A stretch of DNA of 64,000 nucleotides. Origin: Chryseobacterium lactis (GTDB taxonomy: Bacteria > Bacteroidota > Bacteroidia > Flavobacteriales > Weeksellaceae). The notes below the pieces were generated by a model, which was not told where the DNA came from, ran no database searches, and was given only the letters and a program-made list of their open reading frames with translations. A program made the position numbers and the translations under genes. The stretch spans positions 2,294,001 to 2,358,000 of the forward strand of contig NZ_CP033924.1 of assembly GCF_003815875.1 (NCBI RefSeq). Reading direction: 5' to 3'. Shown here one piece after another: positions 36,925 through 43,715 of the stretch. Each line of letters starts with the position of its first letter. Position 1 is the first letter of the stretch.

Positions 36925-37010
36925 AAAATGAATAAGTCAATGGTGAATTTGCTTACCAGTGAATTTGAAAATTGACCGCAAAGCGGATTGACCATTTATT
37001 ATTCATCAGT
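36925..37010 (+). repeat. Hairpin-forming spacer between tRNAs
   Basis: ATGAATAA...ATGGT pairs with ACCAT...ATTCAT over about 85 bp. Similar long inverted repeats fill most spacers of the array (37942-38034, 38275-38355, 38445-38520, 38757-38840). Confidence 0.5.
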
Positions 37011-37015
37011 TAAAT

Positions 37016-37089
37016 GATTTCGTAGCTCAAATGGTTAGAGTATCGGTCTGATATACCGAAGGTTGAAGGTTCGAGTCCTTCCGGAATTA
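37016..37089 (+). tRNA. tRNA-Ile (GAT)
   Basis: Anticodon loop CTGATAT on TCGGT/ACCGA. Acceptor GATTTCG/CGGAATT pairs with G:T wobbles at 1-72 and 5-68; G1:U72 is unusual for Ile. Confidence 0.8.
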
Positions 37090-37094
37090 CAAAG

Positions 37095-37168
37095 GGTTTC
37101 GTAGCTCAAGTGGCTAGAGTATCGGTTTCATAAGCCGGAGGTTGAAGGTTCGAGTCCTTCCGAAACTA
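37095..37168 (+). tRNA. tRNA-Met (CAT), elongator-like or Ile2
   Basis: Anticodon loop TTCATAA on TCGGT/GCCGG. Acceptor GGTTTCG/CGAAACT has a G1:U72 wobble. It has no initiator features (no three G:C pairs in the anticodon stem). Confidence 0.8.
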
Positions 37169-37173
37169 CAAAG

Positions 37174-37245
37174 GATTTTGTAGCTCAATGGTAGAGCACC
37201 GGTCTGTTAAACCGGAAGTTGAAAGTTCGAGTCTTTCCAAAATCG
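37174..37245 (+). tRNA. tRNA-Asn (GTT)
   Basis: Perfect acceptor GATTTTG/CAAAATC, anticodon loop CTGTTAA on CCGGT/ACCGG, discriminator G. Confidence 0.88.
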
Positions 37246-37271
37246 CAGCTAACTAAATGTTAATTGTTTCA

Positions 37272-37351
37272 GGAGAAAAAGTAAAAGTTTGTCAAGAGCA
37301 GAAGATCTTTACGCCAAACACAAAAAATGAGAACAAACTTTTTCTTTCTCC
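37272..37351 (+). ncRNA. Array hairpin RNA, copy 1 (GCAGAAG family)
   Basis: GGAGAAA...AGTTTGTC pairs with GAACAAACT...TTTCTCC. The loop begins AAGAGCAGAAGATCTT, shared with copies at 37523 and 38039. The shared loop and conserved closing stem argue for an RNA family rather than a passive spacer. Confidence 0.5.
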
Positions 37352-37414
37352 AAAGTATAATAAGCAAAAGGGAAATTAATCATTACCCATTACTTATTAT
37401 TTATATCTAGATCT

Positions 37415-37496
37415 GATGGTTCGCCGAAGTGGAAGAGTCGGGGCGGTCTGCAAAACCGTTGCATAAGCTGAGTGGGTTTGGATCCCATAGCCATCT
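37415..37496 (+). tRNA. tRNA-Cys (GCA) with enlarged variable region
   Basis: Acceptor GATGGTT/AGCCATC with one wobble, anticodon loop CTGCAAA on GCGGT/ACCGT, discriminator T as expected for Cys. The variable region of about 12 nt is longer than normal for Cys. Confidence 0.75.
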
Positions 37497-37522
37497 CAAA
37501 TAACTAAAATGAGATTAGTTCA

Positions 37523-37590
37523 GGAGAAAAATAAAAGTTTGTCGAGCGCAGAAGTTCTTGTATCAAAAAAAGACAAACTTTTTTAACTCC
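37523..37590 (+). ncRNA. Array hairpin RNA, copy 2 (GCAGAAG family)
   Basis: AAAGTTTGTC pairs with GACAAACTTT, and GGAG with CTCC at the ends. The loop starts GAGCGCAGAAGTTCTTG. Same design as copies 1 and 3. Confidence 0.5.
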
Positions 37591-37650
37591 ACCGGGAAAT
37601 AAGTGACATGGGAAATTATTTATTACTCATTGCTAATTACTCATAAAAAT

Positions 37651-37790
37651 GGAAGTACGCCGAAGTTGGAGAGTCGGGGGCAGACTGACATGAGGAACGA
37701 ATTGAACGATTCCTTTAAAAGAATGAAAAATACAGAGTTAAAATCTGTTGCTTCATTGCTGAGTAGGTTCGAATCCTGCTACTTCTACCA
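37651..37790 (+). tRNA. Oversized tRNA-Leu-like (TAA) with an inserted hairpin
   Basis: Acceptor GGAAGTA/TACTTCT plus encoded CCA, and a good T arm (GTAGG TTCGAAT CCTGC). The best anticodon arm is ACAGA-GTTAAAA-TCTGT, giving TAA. Between the D arm and this arm lie about 45 extra nt including a hairpin AGGAA..ATTCCT. The 140-nt length is far beyond a normal tRNA. The insert is not in the anticodon loop, so it is not a typical group I intron. Confidence 0.45.
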
Positions 37791-37791
37791 A

Positions 37792-37864
37792 ACCGCTGAT
37801 AATGTAACGGCAGCATGCAGGAAATGTACTCTTGTTGTTTAGGTTCGATTCCTAGTCGGTGGTT
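37792..37864 (+). tRNA. tRNA-like (Thr-TGT reading) with non-canonical anticodon loop
   Basis: Acceptor ACCGCTG/CGGTGGT pairs with two wobbles and the T arm is good (TTAGG TTCGATT CCTAG). The only 5-bp anticodon stem is CAGGA/TCTTG with loop AATGTAC, putting A at the invariant U33 position. Decoding ability is doubtful. Confidence 0.45.
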
Positions 37865-37869
37865 ATATT

Positions 37870-37941
37870 GCTCTATTCGTCTAACGGTGAGGACGCCTGC
37901 CTTTCGAGCAGAAAACAAGGGTTCGATTCCCTTATAGAGTA
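37870..37941 (+). tRNA. tRNA-Glu (TTC)
   Basis: Acceptor GCTCTAT/ATAGAGT with a wobble at 1-72; anticodon loop CTTTCGA on CTGC/GCAG; D arm as in Glu/Gln tRNAs. Confidence 0.8.
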
Positions 37942-38038
37942 CAAAATGTGAATCAACTGGTCAATCCTGAATTGATAATAATACCATGAAAGTTCAAATG
38001 GAGAAATATTGGCCAGTTATCATTCACACAAAATAAGA

Positions 38039-38106
38039 AAAGAGAAAAGGCTGTCGAGCGCAGAAGATCTTTAATCAAATATAAACAAAGACGGCCTTAC
38101 CTTTTT
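38039..38106 (+). ncRNA. Array hairpin RNA, copy 3 (GCAGAAG family)
   Basis: AAAAGGCTGTC pairs with GACGGCCTT. The loop starts GAGCGCAGAAGATCTTTA. Compensatory changes in the stem (GTTTGTC/GACAAAC in the other copies, GGCTGTC/GACGGCC here) support a real fold. Confidence 0.5.
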
Positions 38107-38188
38107 ATGAGCAATGAATAATGAGCAATGAGTAATCAGTACAGGTAGGTAATTACTCATCACCGATTGCTCATAACTTATAAAACTC

Positions 38189-38264
38189 GCGGGAATGGTG
38201 GAATGGTAGACACACTTGATTTAGGATCAAGCAGCTGGGGGTTCGAATCCCTCTTCCCGTACCA
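38189..38264 (+). tRNA. tRNA-Leu (TAG), copy 1
   Basis: Anticodon loop TTTAGGA on CTTGA/TCAAG; acceptor GCGGGAA/TTCCCGT; encoded ACCA. The variable region is shorter than a typical Leu long arm. Confidence 0.8.
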
Positions 38265-38359
38265 AAGATATGAATGATAAGTAATGAGCAATGAGTAATC
38301 ATTACAATCGTGTGGTTGTCAAATTACTCATTACCGATTACTCATTACTTATAAAACTC

Positions 38360-38435
38360 GCGGGAATGGTGGAATGGTAGACACACTTGATTTAGGATCA
38401 AGCAGCTGGGGGTTCGAATCCCTCTTCCCGTTCCA
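38360..38435 (+). tRNA. tRNA-Leu (TAG), copy 2 with altered discriminator
   Basis: Sequence-identical to copy 1 except that the discriminator A73 is T (TCCA end). A73 is a major leucine identity base, so charging may be impaired. The flanking spacer is also duplicated. Confidence 0.75.
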
Positions 38436-38525
38436 AAAACATGAAAGATAAGTAATAAGCAATGAGTAATCATTACAATCGGGTAGTTATCAAAATTACT
38501 TATTACTCATTACTTATAAAATAAG

Positions 38526-38599
38526 GGAAGAGTGGTGTACAAGGTGTTGCACGCTAGTCTGAAAAACTAGAGGTACAGGTTCAATTCCTGTCTGTTCCA
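38526..38599 (+). tRNA. tRNA-Phe (GAA)
   Basis: Anticodon arm CTAGT-CTGAAAA-ACTAG is perfect. Acceptor GGAAGAG/CTGTTCC has one G:G mismatch at 5-68. T arm good. The D arm (GTGTACAAGGTGTTGCAC) is unusual. Confidence 0.7.
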
Positions 38600-38679
38600 C
38601 AAAACATGAATGATAAGTAATGAGCAATGAATAATCATTACAGGTAGGTAGTTACTTATTACCGATTACTCATGGCATT

Positions 38680-38750
38680 ACTCTGATATTGTAATGGTAG
38701 CATCTCAGTCTCCAAAACTGATGGTACTGGTTCGAGTCCGGTTCGGAGTG
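38680..38750 (+). tRNA. tRNA-Trp (CCA)
   Basis: Anticodon loop CTCCAAA on TCAGT/ACTGA; acceptor ACTCTGA/TCGGAGT; discriminator G, the Trp identity base. Last tRNA of the array. Confidence 0.8.
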
Positions 38751-38882
38751 CAAAAATGATGAATAGTCAATTCATTTTGCTGGCAATTTTAAAATTCATT
38801 GATAAGCAAAATTTCTATTGACCATTCACAAATTAATTATCAATAATCATTTATTAATTATCAATTAAAGTATGTAGAAAAA

Positions 38883-39368
38883 ATGGAAACGCAACAACAA
38901 ACATGGCAGAACATGAACGGAAAGATCTTCCAGGACTCTATCACACAGCTGGTAGAACAAGCCATCATTCGCGAATTGGCAAACGGACATCGTCTGAAGG
39001 TATGTGTGGGATCAGACTCCCATGTATATGGTGATGTCATCAATTATGCTACGGCAGTAGTATTTATTCGTGAGGGAAAAGGAGCGTTTACCTTTATTAG
39101 AAAAGAAAGAGAAATACAGAGTATCAGTATTAAAGAGCGAATGCTAAATGAGGTGAACAAATCCGTAGAAATTGCCTACGCTATTTGCTCTGTGTTGGAT
39201 ACTTATGGTGTGGAAATGGAGGTACACGCAGACATTAATACCGATCCGGATTTTAAATCCAACGTAGCATTGAAAGATGCAATGGGGTACATTCTGGGAA
39301 TGGGATATGTGTTTAAAGCAAAACCCTTTGCATTCGCAAGTTCCAACTGTGCCGATATGATGGTATAA
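38883..39368 (+). CDS. RNase H-like nuclease, YkuK/DUF458 family
   Basis: 161 residues. The core KVCVGSDSHVYGDVINYATAVVFI (about 39-62) is the first strand and Asp of an RNase H fold as in YkuK-type proteins, and further acidic residues fall in VEMEVHADINTDPDF. It directly follows the tRNA array and heads the RNA-processing gene block, so a role in trimming tRNA or other structured RNA is likely (inference). Confidence 0.75.
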   Translation: METQQQTWQNMNGKIFQDSITQLVEQAIIRELANGHRLKVCVGSDSHVYGDVINYATAVVFIREGKGAFTFIRKEREIQSISIKERMLNEVNKSVEIAYAICSVLDTYGVEMEVHADINTDPDFKSNVALKDAMGYILGMGYVFKAKPFAFASSNCADMMV

Positions 39369-39439
39369 GATAGCTGGAAAATGGAGGTCTGAAGAGGTAA
39401 GACTTCTAACTTTCATTCTCCGGTTTTAAAACAATAAGA

Positions 39440-39805
39440 ATGACAAAAAGATTATTATTTCTGGATGATATAAGATATCCGATTGAGGCATATCCGTATA
39501 CCAAACAGGATGTTTTCCTTAGAAATGACTGGTATATTGTTCGAAATTATGAACAGTTTATCAAAAGAATTCTGGAAAAGGGACTTCCGGAAATGATTTC
39601 TTTTGACCATGATCTTGGAGATGAGTACTGTGCGAAATCCGGCTCTCACGAATGTATCGAGAAAACAGGTTATGATTGTGCTAAATGGCTTATAGAATAT
39701 TGCATGGATAATTTGTTACCCTTACCAAAATTCTACTGTCACTCTATGAATCCGGTTGGAAAGATGAATATTGAAAGCCTTTTAAAAAACTTTAAAAAAT
39801 TGTAA
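39440..39805 (+). CDS. Cyclic-phosphate-processing receiver-like (cREC) protein
   Basis: 121 residues with a receiver-like fold: LLFLDDIRYP (5-14), SFDHDLGDEY (about 53-62) and FYCHSMNPVGKMNI (about 98-111). These match the cREC domain described from RNA repair operons, which is thought to process 2',3'-cyclic phosphate ends, rather than a phospho-accepting response regulator. The stop overlaps the next start by 1 bp. Its neighbour is an RNA ligase, as expected for such a system. Confidence 0.8.
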   Translation: MTKRLLFLDDIRYPIEAYPYTKQDVFLRNDWYIVRNYEQFIKRILEKGLPEMISFDHDLGDEYCAKSGSHECIEKTGYDCAKWLIEYCMDNLLPLPKFYCHSMNPVGKMNIESLLKNFKKL

Positions 39806-40377
39806 TGGACATTTTTAGATTAATTCAGGATATAAAAACACATTTGAAACTCAATTTTGATGAGGTTGACAGATGGTTTGAAAAAGATAAAAATATATTG
39901 AATGATCAGCCTTTAAACAAAGGATGGACGGTTCAGCAGATTTTGGAACACATTTATCTTACCAATTTTTATTTGCTGATTCTTATTGAAAAAGGAACAA
40001 AAAAAGCAATGCGAAATTATAAAGATCTTGATTTACAATCGGAAATAAAGAATTACAGTTTCAATAAAGAACACTTTGGAAGAGTAGGTGAATACGGAGC
40101 TTTTGAGTGGATCAGACCGGAGCATATGGAGCCCAAGGGAGAATTGAATCTGCCTGAAATAAGACGCTTAATTTCTCAGCAGTATCATCAATGTTTAGAT
40201 TATCTGGACCTGATGAAAAATGGGGAAGGGCTCCTTTGTAAAACTACAATGACCGTAGATGGGCTGGGAAAAATCAATGTCTATGAATACATTTATTTTC
40301 TCTCACTTCATGCCCGGAGACACATTACTCAGATGAAGAATAATGAATTAGAAACAATTAAAAAACTAAAACAATGA
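39805..40377 (+). CDS. DinB-like four-helix protein
   Basis: 190 residues in a DinB/YfiT-type bundle: metal-binding His in LEHIYLTNFYLL near residue 50 and in LSLHARRHITQM near 172. Members often act as thiol-dependent transferases or hydrolases of unknown substrate. Embedded between the cREC and RNA ligase genes with overlapping ends, so co-translated with them. Confidence 0.75.
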   Translation: MDIFRLIQDIKTHLKLNFDEVDRWFEKDKNILNDQPLNKGWTVQQILEHIYLTNFYLLILIEKGTKKAMRNYKDLDLQSEIKNYSFNKEHFGRVGEYGAFEWIRPEHMEPKGELNLPEIRRLISQQYHQCLDYLDLMKNGEGLLCKTTMTVDGLGKINVYEYIYFLSLHARRHITQMKNNELETIKKLKQ

Positions 40378-41387
40378 TTTTCAAAACATATAACTCTATA
40401 GAAAATGCTTACCAAACCCGCGTGATCGATCAGATCAGATTGCAGGGTTTTGGGGATGAGATTTTCATCGTGCAGGAAAAAGTTCACGGTGCTAATTTTT
40501 CTTTCTTTACCGACGGAAAGGAAATTAAAATCGCGAAAAGAACTGCCTTCATTGAAAAGGATGAAAAATTTTTCAATGCCCATCAAATATTGGAACGTTA
40601 CGGAAAAAATGTAATGAAAGCGTTTCAGAAAGTAAAAGTGATCCACCCGAATGTTGAAACAATAGTTATCTATGGTGAATTGTTCGGTGGAGGTTACAAC
40701 CATAAGGAGGTAGAACCCGTAAAAGATGCTGTACGAGTGCAAAAAGGTATTGAATATGCACCTTACAACGAATTTTATGCATTCGATATCAAGTTGAATG
40801 GAACTACTTATCTGGATACGGAACTAGTCAATCAGGTTTTTGAAGAAACCGGCTTTTTCTATGCTAAAATTTTGTTTCAGGGAACTTTGGAAGAAGCTTT
40901 GAGGTTTCCCAATGTTTTTAATTCTAAAATTCCTGCTTGGCTGGGATTGCCTGAATTGAACAATATGTGTGAAGGAACGATTATCAAAACTTTGAAAACC
41001 AGATATTTTGGTAATGGTGCAAGAATCATTCTGAAGAATAAAAATGAAAAATGGATTGAAAAATCCAAAATGGTTAAAAAACAGGCGAAAGTGGTTCATA
41101 AAACGGTTCATTTTAGCGAAATCGCCGAGCATATTTGGGAAGAAATCCAGAAATATGTAACAGTAAACCGTTTGAATAATGTTATGAGCAAAATTGGCGA
41201 ATTCGAGCCCAAAATGATAGGGAAAGTAATCGGTCTTTTTGCGAAGGATATCTTGGAAGATTTTGAAAAAGATTTTCCTGTAGCTTTTACAACCATTGAA
41301 AAAGAAGAACAAAAAAGGATCAACAAAAAATTGAATTCTTTAGTCATTGATTTTGTTAAAGAAGAATTAATGACGATTAAAGTCTAA
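40374..41387 (+). CDS. RNA ligase, Rnl2 family
   Basis: 337 residues. Nucleotidyltransferase motifs in order: I EKVHGAN (adenylated Lys at about 36), III YGELFGG, IIIa FYAFDIK, IV CEGTIIK (about 199-205), V ILKNKNEKW. A helical C-terminal domain of about 110 residues follows. The enzyme would seal 3'-OH/5'-P RNA nicks, such as cleaved tRNA, after end-healing. It overlaps the DinB-like gene by 4 bp. The linked phosphoesterase and cREC genes supply the healing steps in the proposed pathway. Confidence 0.9.
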   Translation: MIFKTYNSIENAYQTRVIDQIRLQGFGDEIFIVQEKVHGANFSFFTDGKEIKIAKRTAFIEKDEKFFNAHQILERYGKNVMKAFQKVKVIHPNVETIVIYGELFGGGYNHKEVEPVKDAVRVQKGIEYAPYNEFYAFDIKLNGTTYLDTELVNQVFEETGFFYAKILFQGTLEEALRFPNVFNSKIPAWLGLPELNNMCEGTIIKTLKTRYFGNGARIILKNKNEKWIEKSKMVKKQAKVVHKTVHFSEIAEHIWEEIQKYVTVNRLNNVMSKIGEFEPKMIGKVIGLFAKDILEDFEKDFPVAFTTIEKEEQKRINKKLNSLVIDFVKEELMTIKV

Positions 41388-41417
41388 GTTTCGGTAAATT
41401 TTTATCGAAACTTTTTT
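41386..41417 (+). terminator. Terminator after the RNA ligase gene
   Basis: AAGTTTCG pairs with CGAAACTT across a 12-base loop, followed by T. Confidence 0.75.
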
Positions 41418-41586
41418 ATGGATAAACGTACCGTAACAGTCAAACATGGTAGTTGTTATTCTAAATAACGAAGCGAAATAAATAATCTGCTTATAATGTA
41501 AGGAAGATATTTTTCCTTCATCAGAATAACCATCATCATTGAAGCTTTTGTGGTAGAAATGAGAACAATTAAAAACAATTAAAAAA

Positions 41587-42150
41587 ATGAAACCCAATAT
41601 ATTTTTCACAGCAGACCATCATTTTGGTCATGAAAATATTATAAAATTTTCCGGGAGGCCTTTTGAATCTCTGGAACATATGAATCAGGAACTTGTTAAA
41701 AGATGGAATGAAAAGATAAATCCGGATGATACCGTCTACCATTTAGGTGATATGAGTTTAGGAAAACCTGATTTTACAAAAGAAATTCTGGATCAGCTGA
41801 ATGGAAATATCCATTTGATCAAAGGCAATCATGAAGGAGCTGCCTTAACCTATCCTAAACGATTTGCTTCCATCAGAGATTATCATGAGTTGAGAATCGA
41901 TGATTCTGAAACGAGCAATGGAAAACAGAAAATAATACTTTTCCATTACGCGATGCGCACCTGGAACGGCTCGCACCGCGGAGTATGGCAATTATACGGT
42001 CACTCACACGGAACTTTACCGGATGACGAAATGGCGTTGAGCATTGATGTTGGAGTAGATTGCCACGATTTTTATCCGATTTCGTACGAGGATGTCAAAG
42101 AAATAATGAAGAAGAAAAAATGGACACCACCATTCGCTCCAAGAAATTAA
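41587..42150 (+). CDS. Calcineurin-like metallophosphoesterase
   Basis: 187 residues with the five phosphoesterase blocks: FTADHHFGHENI (residues 6-17), HLGDMSLGK, IKGNHEG, LFHYAMRTW and LYGHSHG. This short family occurs in RNA-repair neighbourhoods and could remove 2',3'-cyclic or terminal phosphates. It is 200 bp after the ligase gene, in the same orientation, past a terminator. Confidence 0.88.
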   Translation: MKPNIFFTADHHFGHENIIKFSGRPFESLEHMNQELVKRWNEKINPDDTVYHLGDMSLGKPDFTKEILDQLNGNIHLIKGNHEGAALTYPKRFASIRDYHELRIDDSETSNGKQKIILFHYAMRTWNGSHRGVWQLYGHSHGTLPDDEMALSIDVGVDCHDFYPISYEDVKEIMKKKKWTPPFAPRN

Positions 42151-42213
42151 TGCTGAGTGGAAAAGTGGGGAAGGTTGAGAGAATTTTGCCTCACTCATTT
42201 TTAATTTAAAACT

Positions 42214-42759
42214 ATGAAAACAACCAATGAAATAATAATTATCGATCTGGAAGCAACCTGTTGGGAGAATGATAGAATTCCCATCGGACAAAAGGTCGAT
42301 ATTATAGAAATAGGGATCTGTAAACTGGATCTTACATCCCATACAGTTTCCCGGAAACAAAGCATTTATGTAACGCCTGAAAGGTCAGAAATTAATAAAT
42401 TCTGTACAAACCTTACAGGAATTACCCCGCAGTTGGTAGGAGAAAAAGGAATCTATTTTGAAGAAGCCTGTGAAAGGATCAGAGATGAGTACGCTTCATT
42501 GCCTCTCACCTGGGCCGGATATGGAAATTTTGACAGAGAACAGATTATCGAACAGTGTGACTGGCTCGGAATAGAAAGTCCCTTTTCAGACCAATACCTG
42601 GATGTGATGTATGAATTCAAAAGACATTTCAGACTTCATAAATCAATAGGTCTTAAAAGAGCCCTGGATCATCTGAACATGAATTTCGAGGGAAATCATC
42701 ATAGCGGAGCAGATGATGCTTATAATACAGCCAGAATTTTAAGTAAAATTCTGAAATAA
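42214..42759 (+). CDS. ERI-1-like DEDDh 3'-5' exonuclease, copy 1
   Basis: 181 residues covering the RNase T/ERI-1 exonuclease fold: IIDLEATCWEND (DxE, about 10-21), WAGYGNFDREQ (third Asp) and HHSGADDAYNTARIL (His and last Asp). The DLEATCW form is typical of ERI-1/KapD enzymes that trim 3' ends of small structured RNA. It stands 64 bp after the phosphoesterase. Confidence 0.88.
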   Translation: MKTTNEIIIIDLEATCWENDRIPIGQKVDIIEIGICKLDLTSHTVSRKQSIYVTPERSEINKFCTNLTGITPQLVGEKGIYFEEACERIRDEYASLPLTWAGYGNFDREQIIEQCDWLGIESPFSDQYLDVMYEFKRHFRLHKSIGLKRALDHLNMNFEGNHHSGADDAYNTARILSKILK

Positions 42760-42861
42760 TAATCAGGCTGGAGTCTGAAGCAGAGAACGGAATTTTGAAA
42801 TGTATATAATGAATTCCACCTTAGTGCTTCTGGCTTTCATCCTTTAAAAAATGTAAACAAA

Positions 42862-43413
42862 GTGAAAACAACAGAAAATATATTAATTGTAGATCTGGAA
42901 GCAACGTGTTGGGATAACCGACCGCCAAGAGGCCAGGAAAGCGAGATCATTGAGATCGGTGTCTGTATTATGAATGCAAAGACCGGTAAGATCTCAAAAA
43001 ATGAAGGGATCTTAGTGAAACCCCAGTATTCAAAAGTAAGTCCGTTTTGTACGGAACTTACGACGCTTACCCAGAGTATGCTGGATAATGAAGGCATTAT
43101 GCTGGACGATGCATTCGATATTCTGAGAGCAGAATATGATTCGGAAGACCTGACGTGGGCAAGCTACGGAAACTATGACCTGAATATGCTTCAGGACCAG
43201 GCCCGAAGATTCTATACCGATTATCCGATGAGTGATGACCACATCAATGTGAAAACCTTGTTTGGTGAAATTCATCCTACAATCAGGAAAAGTGTAGGCA
43301 TGAACAGGGCTTTGGGCGAGCTGGGGCTTACATTGGAAGGCACTCACCACAGAGGAGTAGATGATGCAAAAAACATTGCAAAGATTCTACACTGGTGCCT
43401 TAAGAACTATTAG
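42862..43413 (+). CDS. ERI-1-like DEDDh 3'-5' exonuclease, copy 2 (GTG start)
   Basis: 183 residues, a paralogue of the preceding gene with all catalytic residues kept (VDLEATCWDN, WASYGNYDLN, HHRGVDDAKNIAKIL). The start is GTG at 42862, since the nearest ATG runs into a stop. Two adjacent copies suggest different RNA substrates. A terminator (43448-43475) follows. Confidence 0.88.
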   Translation: MKTTENILIVDLEATCWDNRPPRGQESEIIEIGVCIMNAKTGKISKNEGILVKPQYSKVSPFCTELTTLTQSMLDNEGIMLDDAFDILRAEYDSEDLTWASYGNYDLNMLQDQARRFYTDYPMSDDHINVKTLFGEIHPTIRKSVGMNRALGELGLTLEGTHHRGVDDAKNIAKILHWCLKNY

Positions 43414-43447
43414 AATGAGGTCATATCATCAACAATAGTAATAGCGC

Positions 43448-43475
43448 AGACTCTCTTGAAAAAGGGAGTCTTTTT
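43448..43475 (+). terminator. Terminator after the exonuclease pair
   Basis: AGACTCTC pairs with GGGAGTCT followed by five T. Confidence 0.75.
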
Positions 43476-43523
43476 ACTTCAATATAGAAGGTTGGAGACA
43501 CCTTTATTTGATAAAAAACTTCA

Positions 43524-43700
43524 GTGGTCATTGTAAAAAAGCAAACCCATTTGATCACTTTTCAGTTATTTGATGAAGGAATGCCTCCTTTTGAAATTGC
43601 AGAAAAAAGAAATATTATGCTGTCGACAGTCTACAGACATTTGGCTAAAATGGGACTGACTGAAGTGGAAAGAACGTTTAGAATGCAATATTTTTCTTAA
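43524..43700 (+). pseudogene. Remnant of a RecQ-type C-terminal HTH_40 domain
   Basis: A GTG-started frame of 58 residues (THLITFQLFDEGMPPFEIAE ... LSTVYRHLAKMGL) resembles the HTH_40 domain at the end of RecQ-like helicases. No helicase domain precedes it, so it is a fragment or an isolated HTH. Confidence 0.4.
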
Positions 43701-43715
43701 TGTCCAATTTCTAAC

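Noticed and set aside
37651..37790. Group I intron in tRNA-Leu
   Set aside because: The insert is not in the anticodon loop and is too short for a group I core.
37603..37842. ORF of 79 aa (and 37715-37918 on the other strand)
   Set aside because: It lies wholly across the Leu-like and Thr-like tRNA units and has no protein character.
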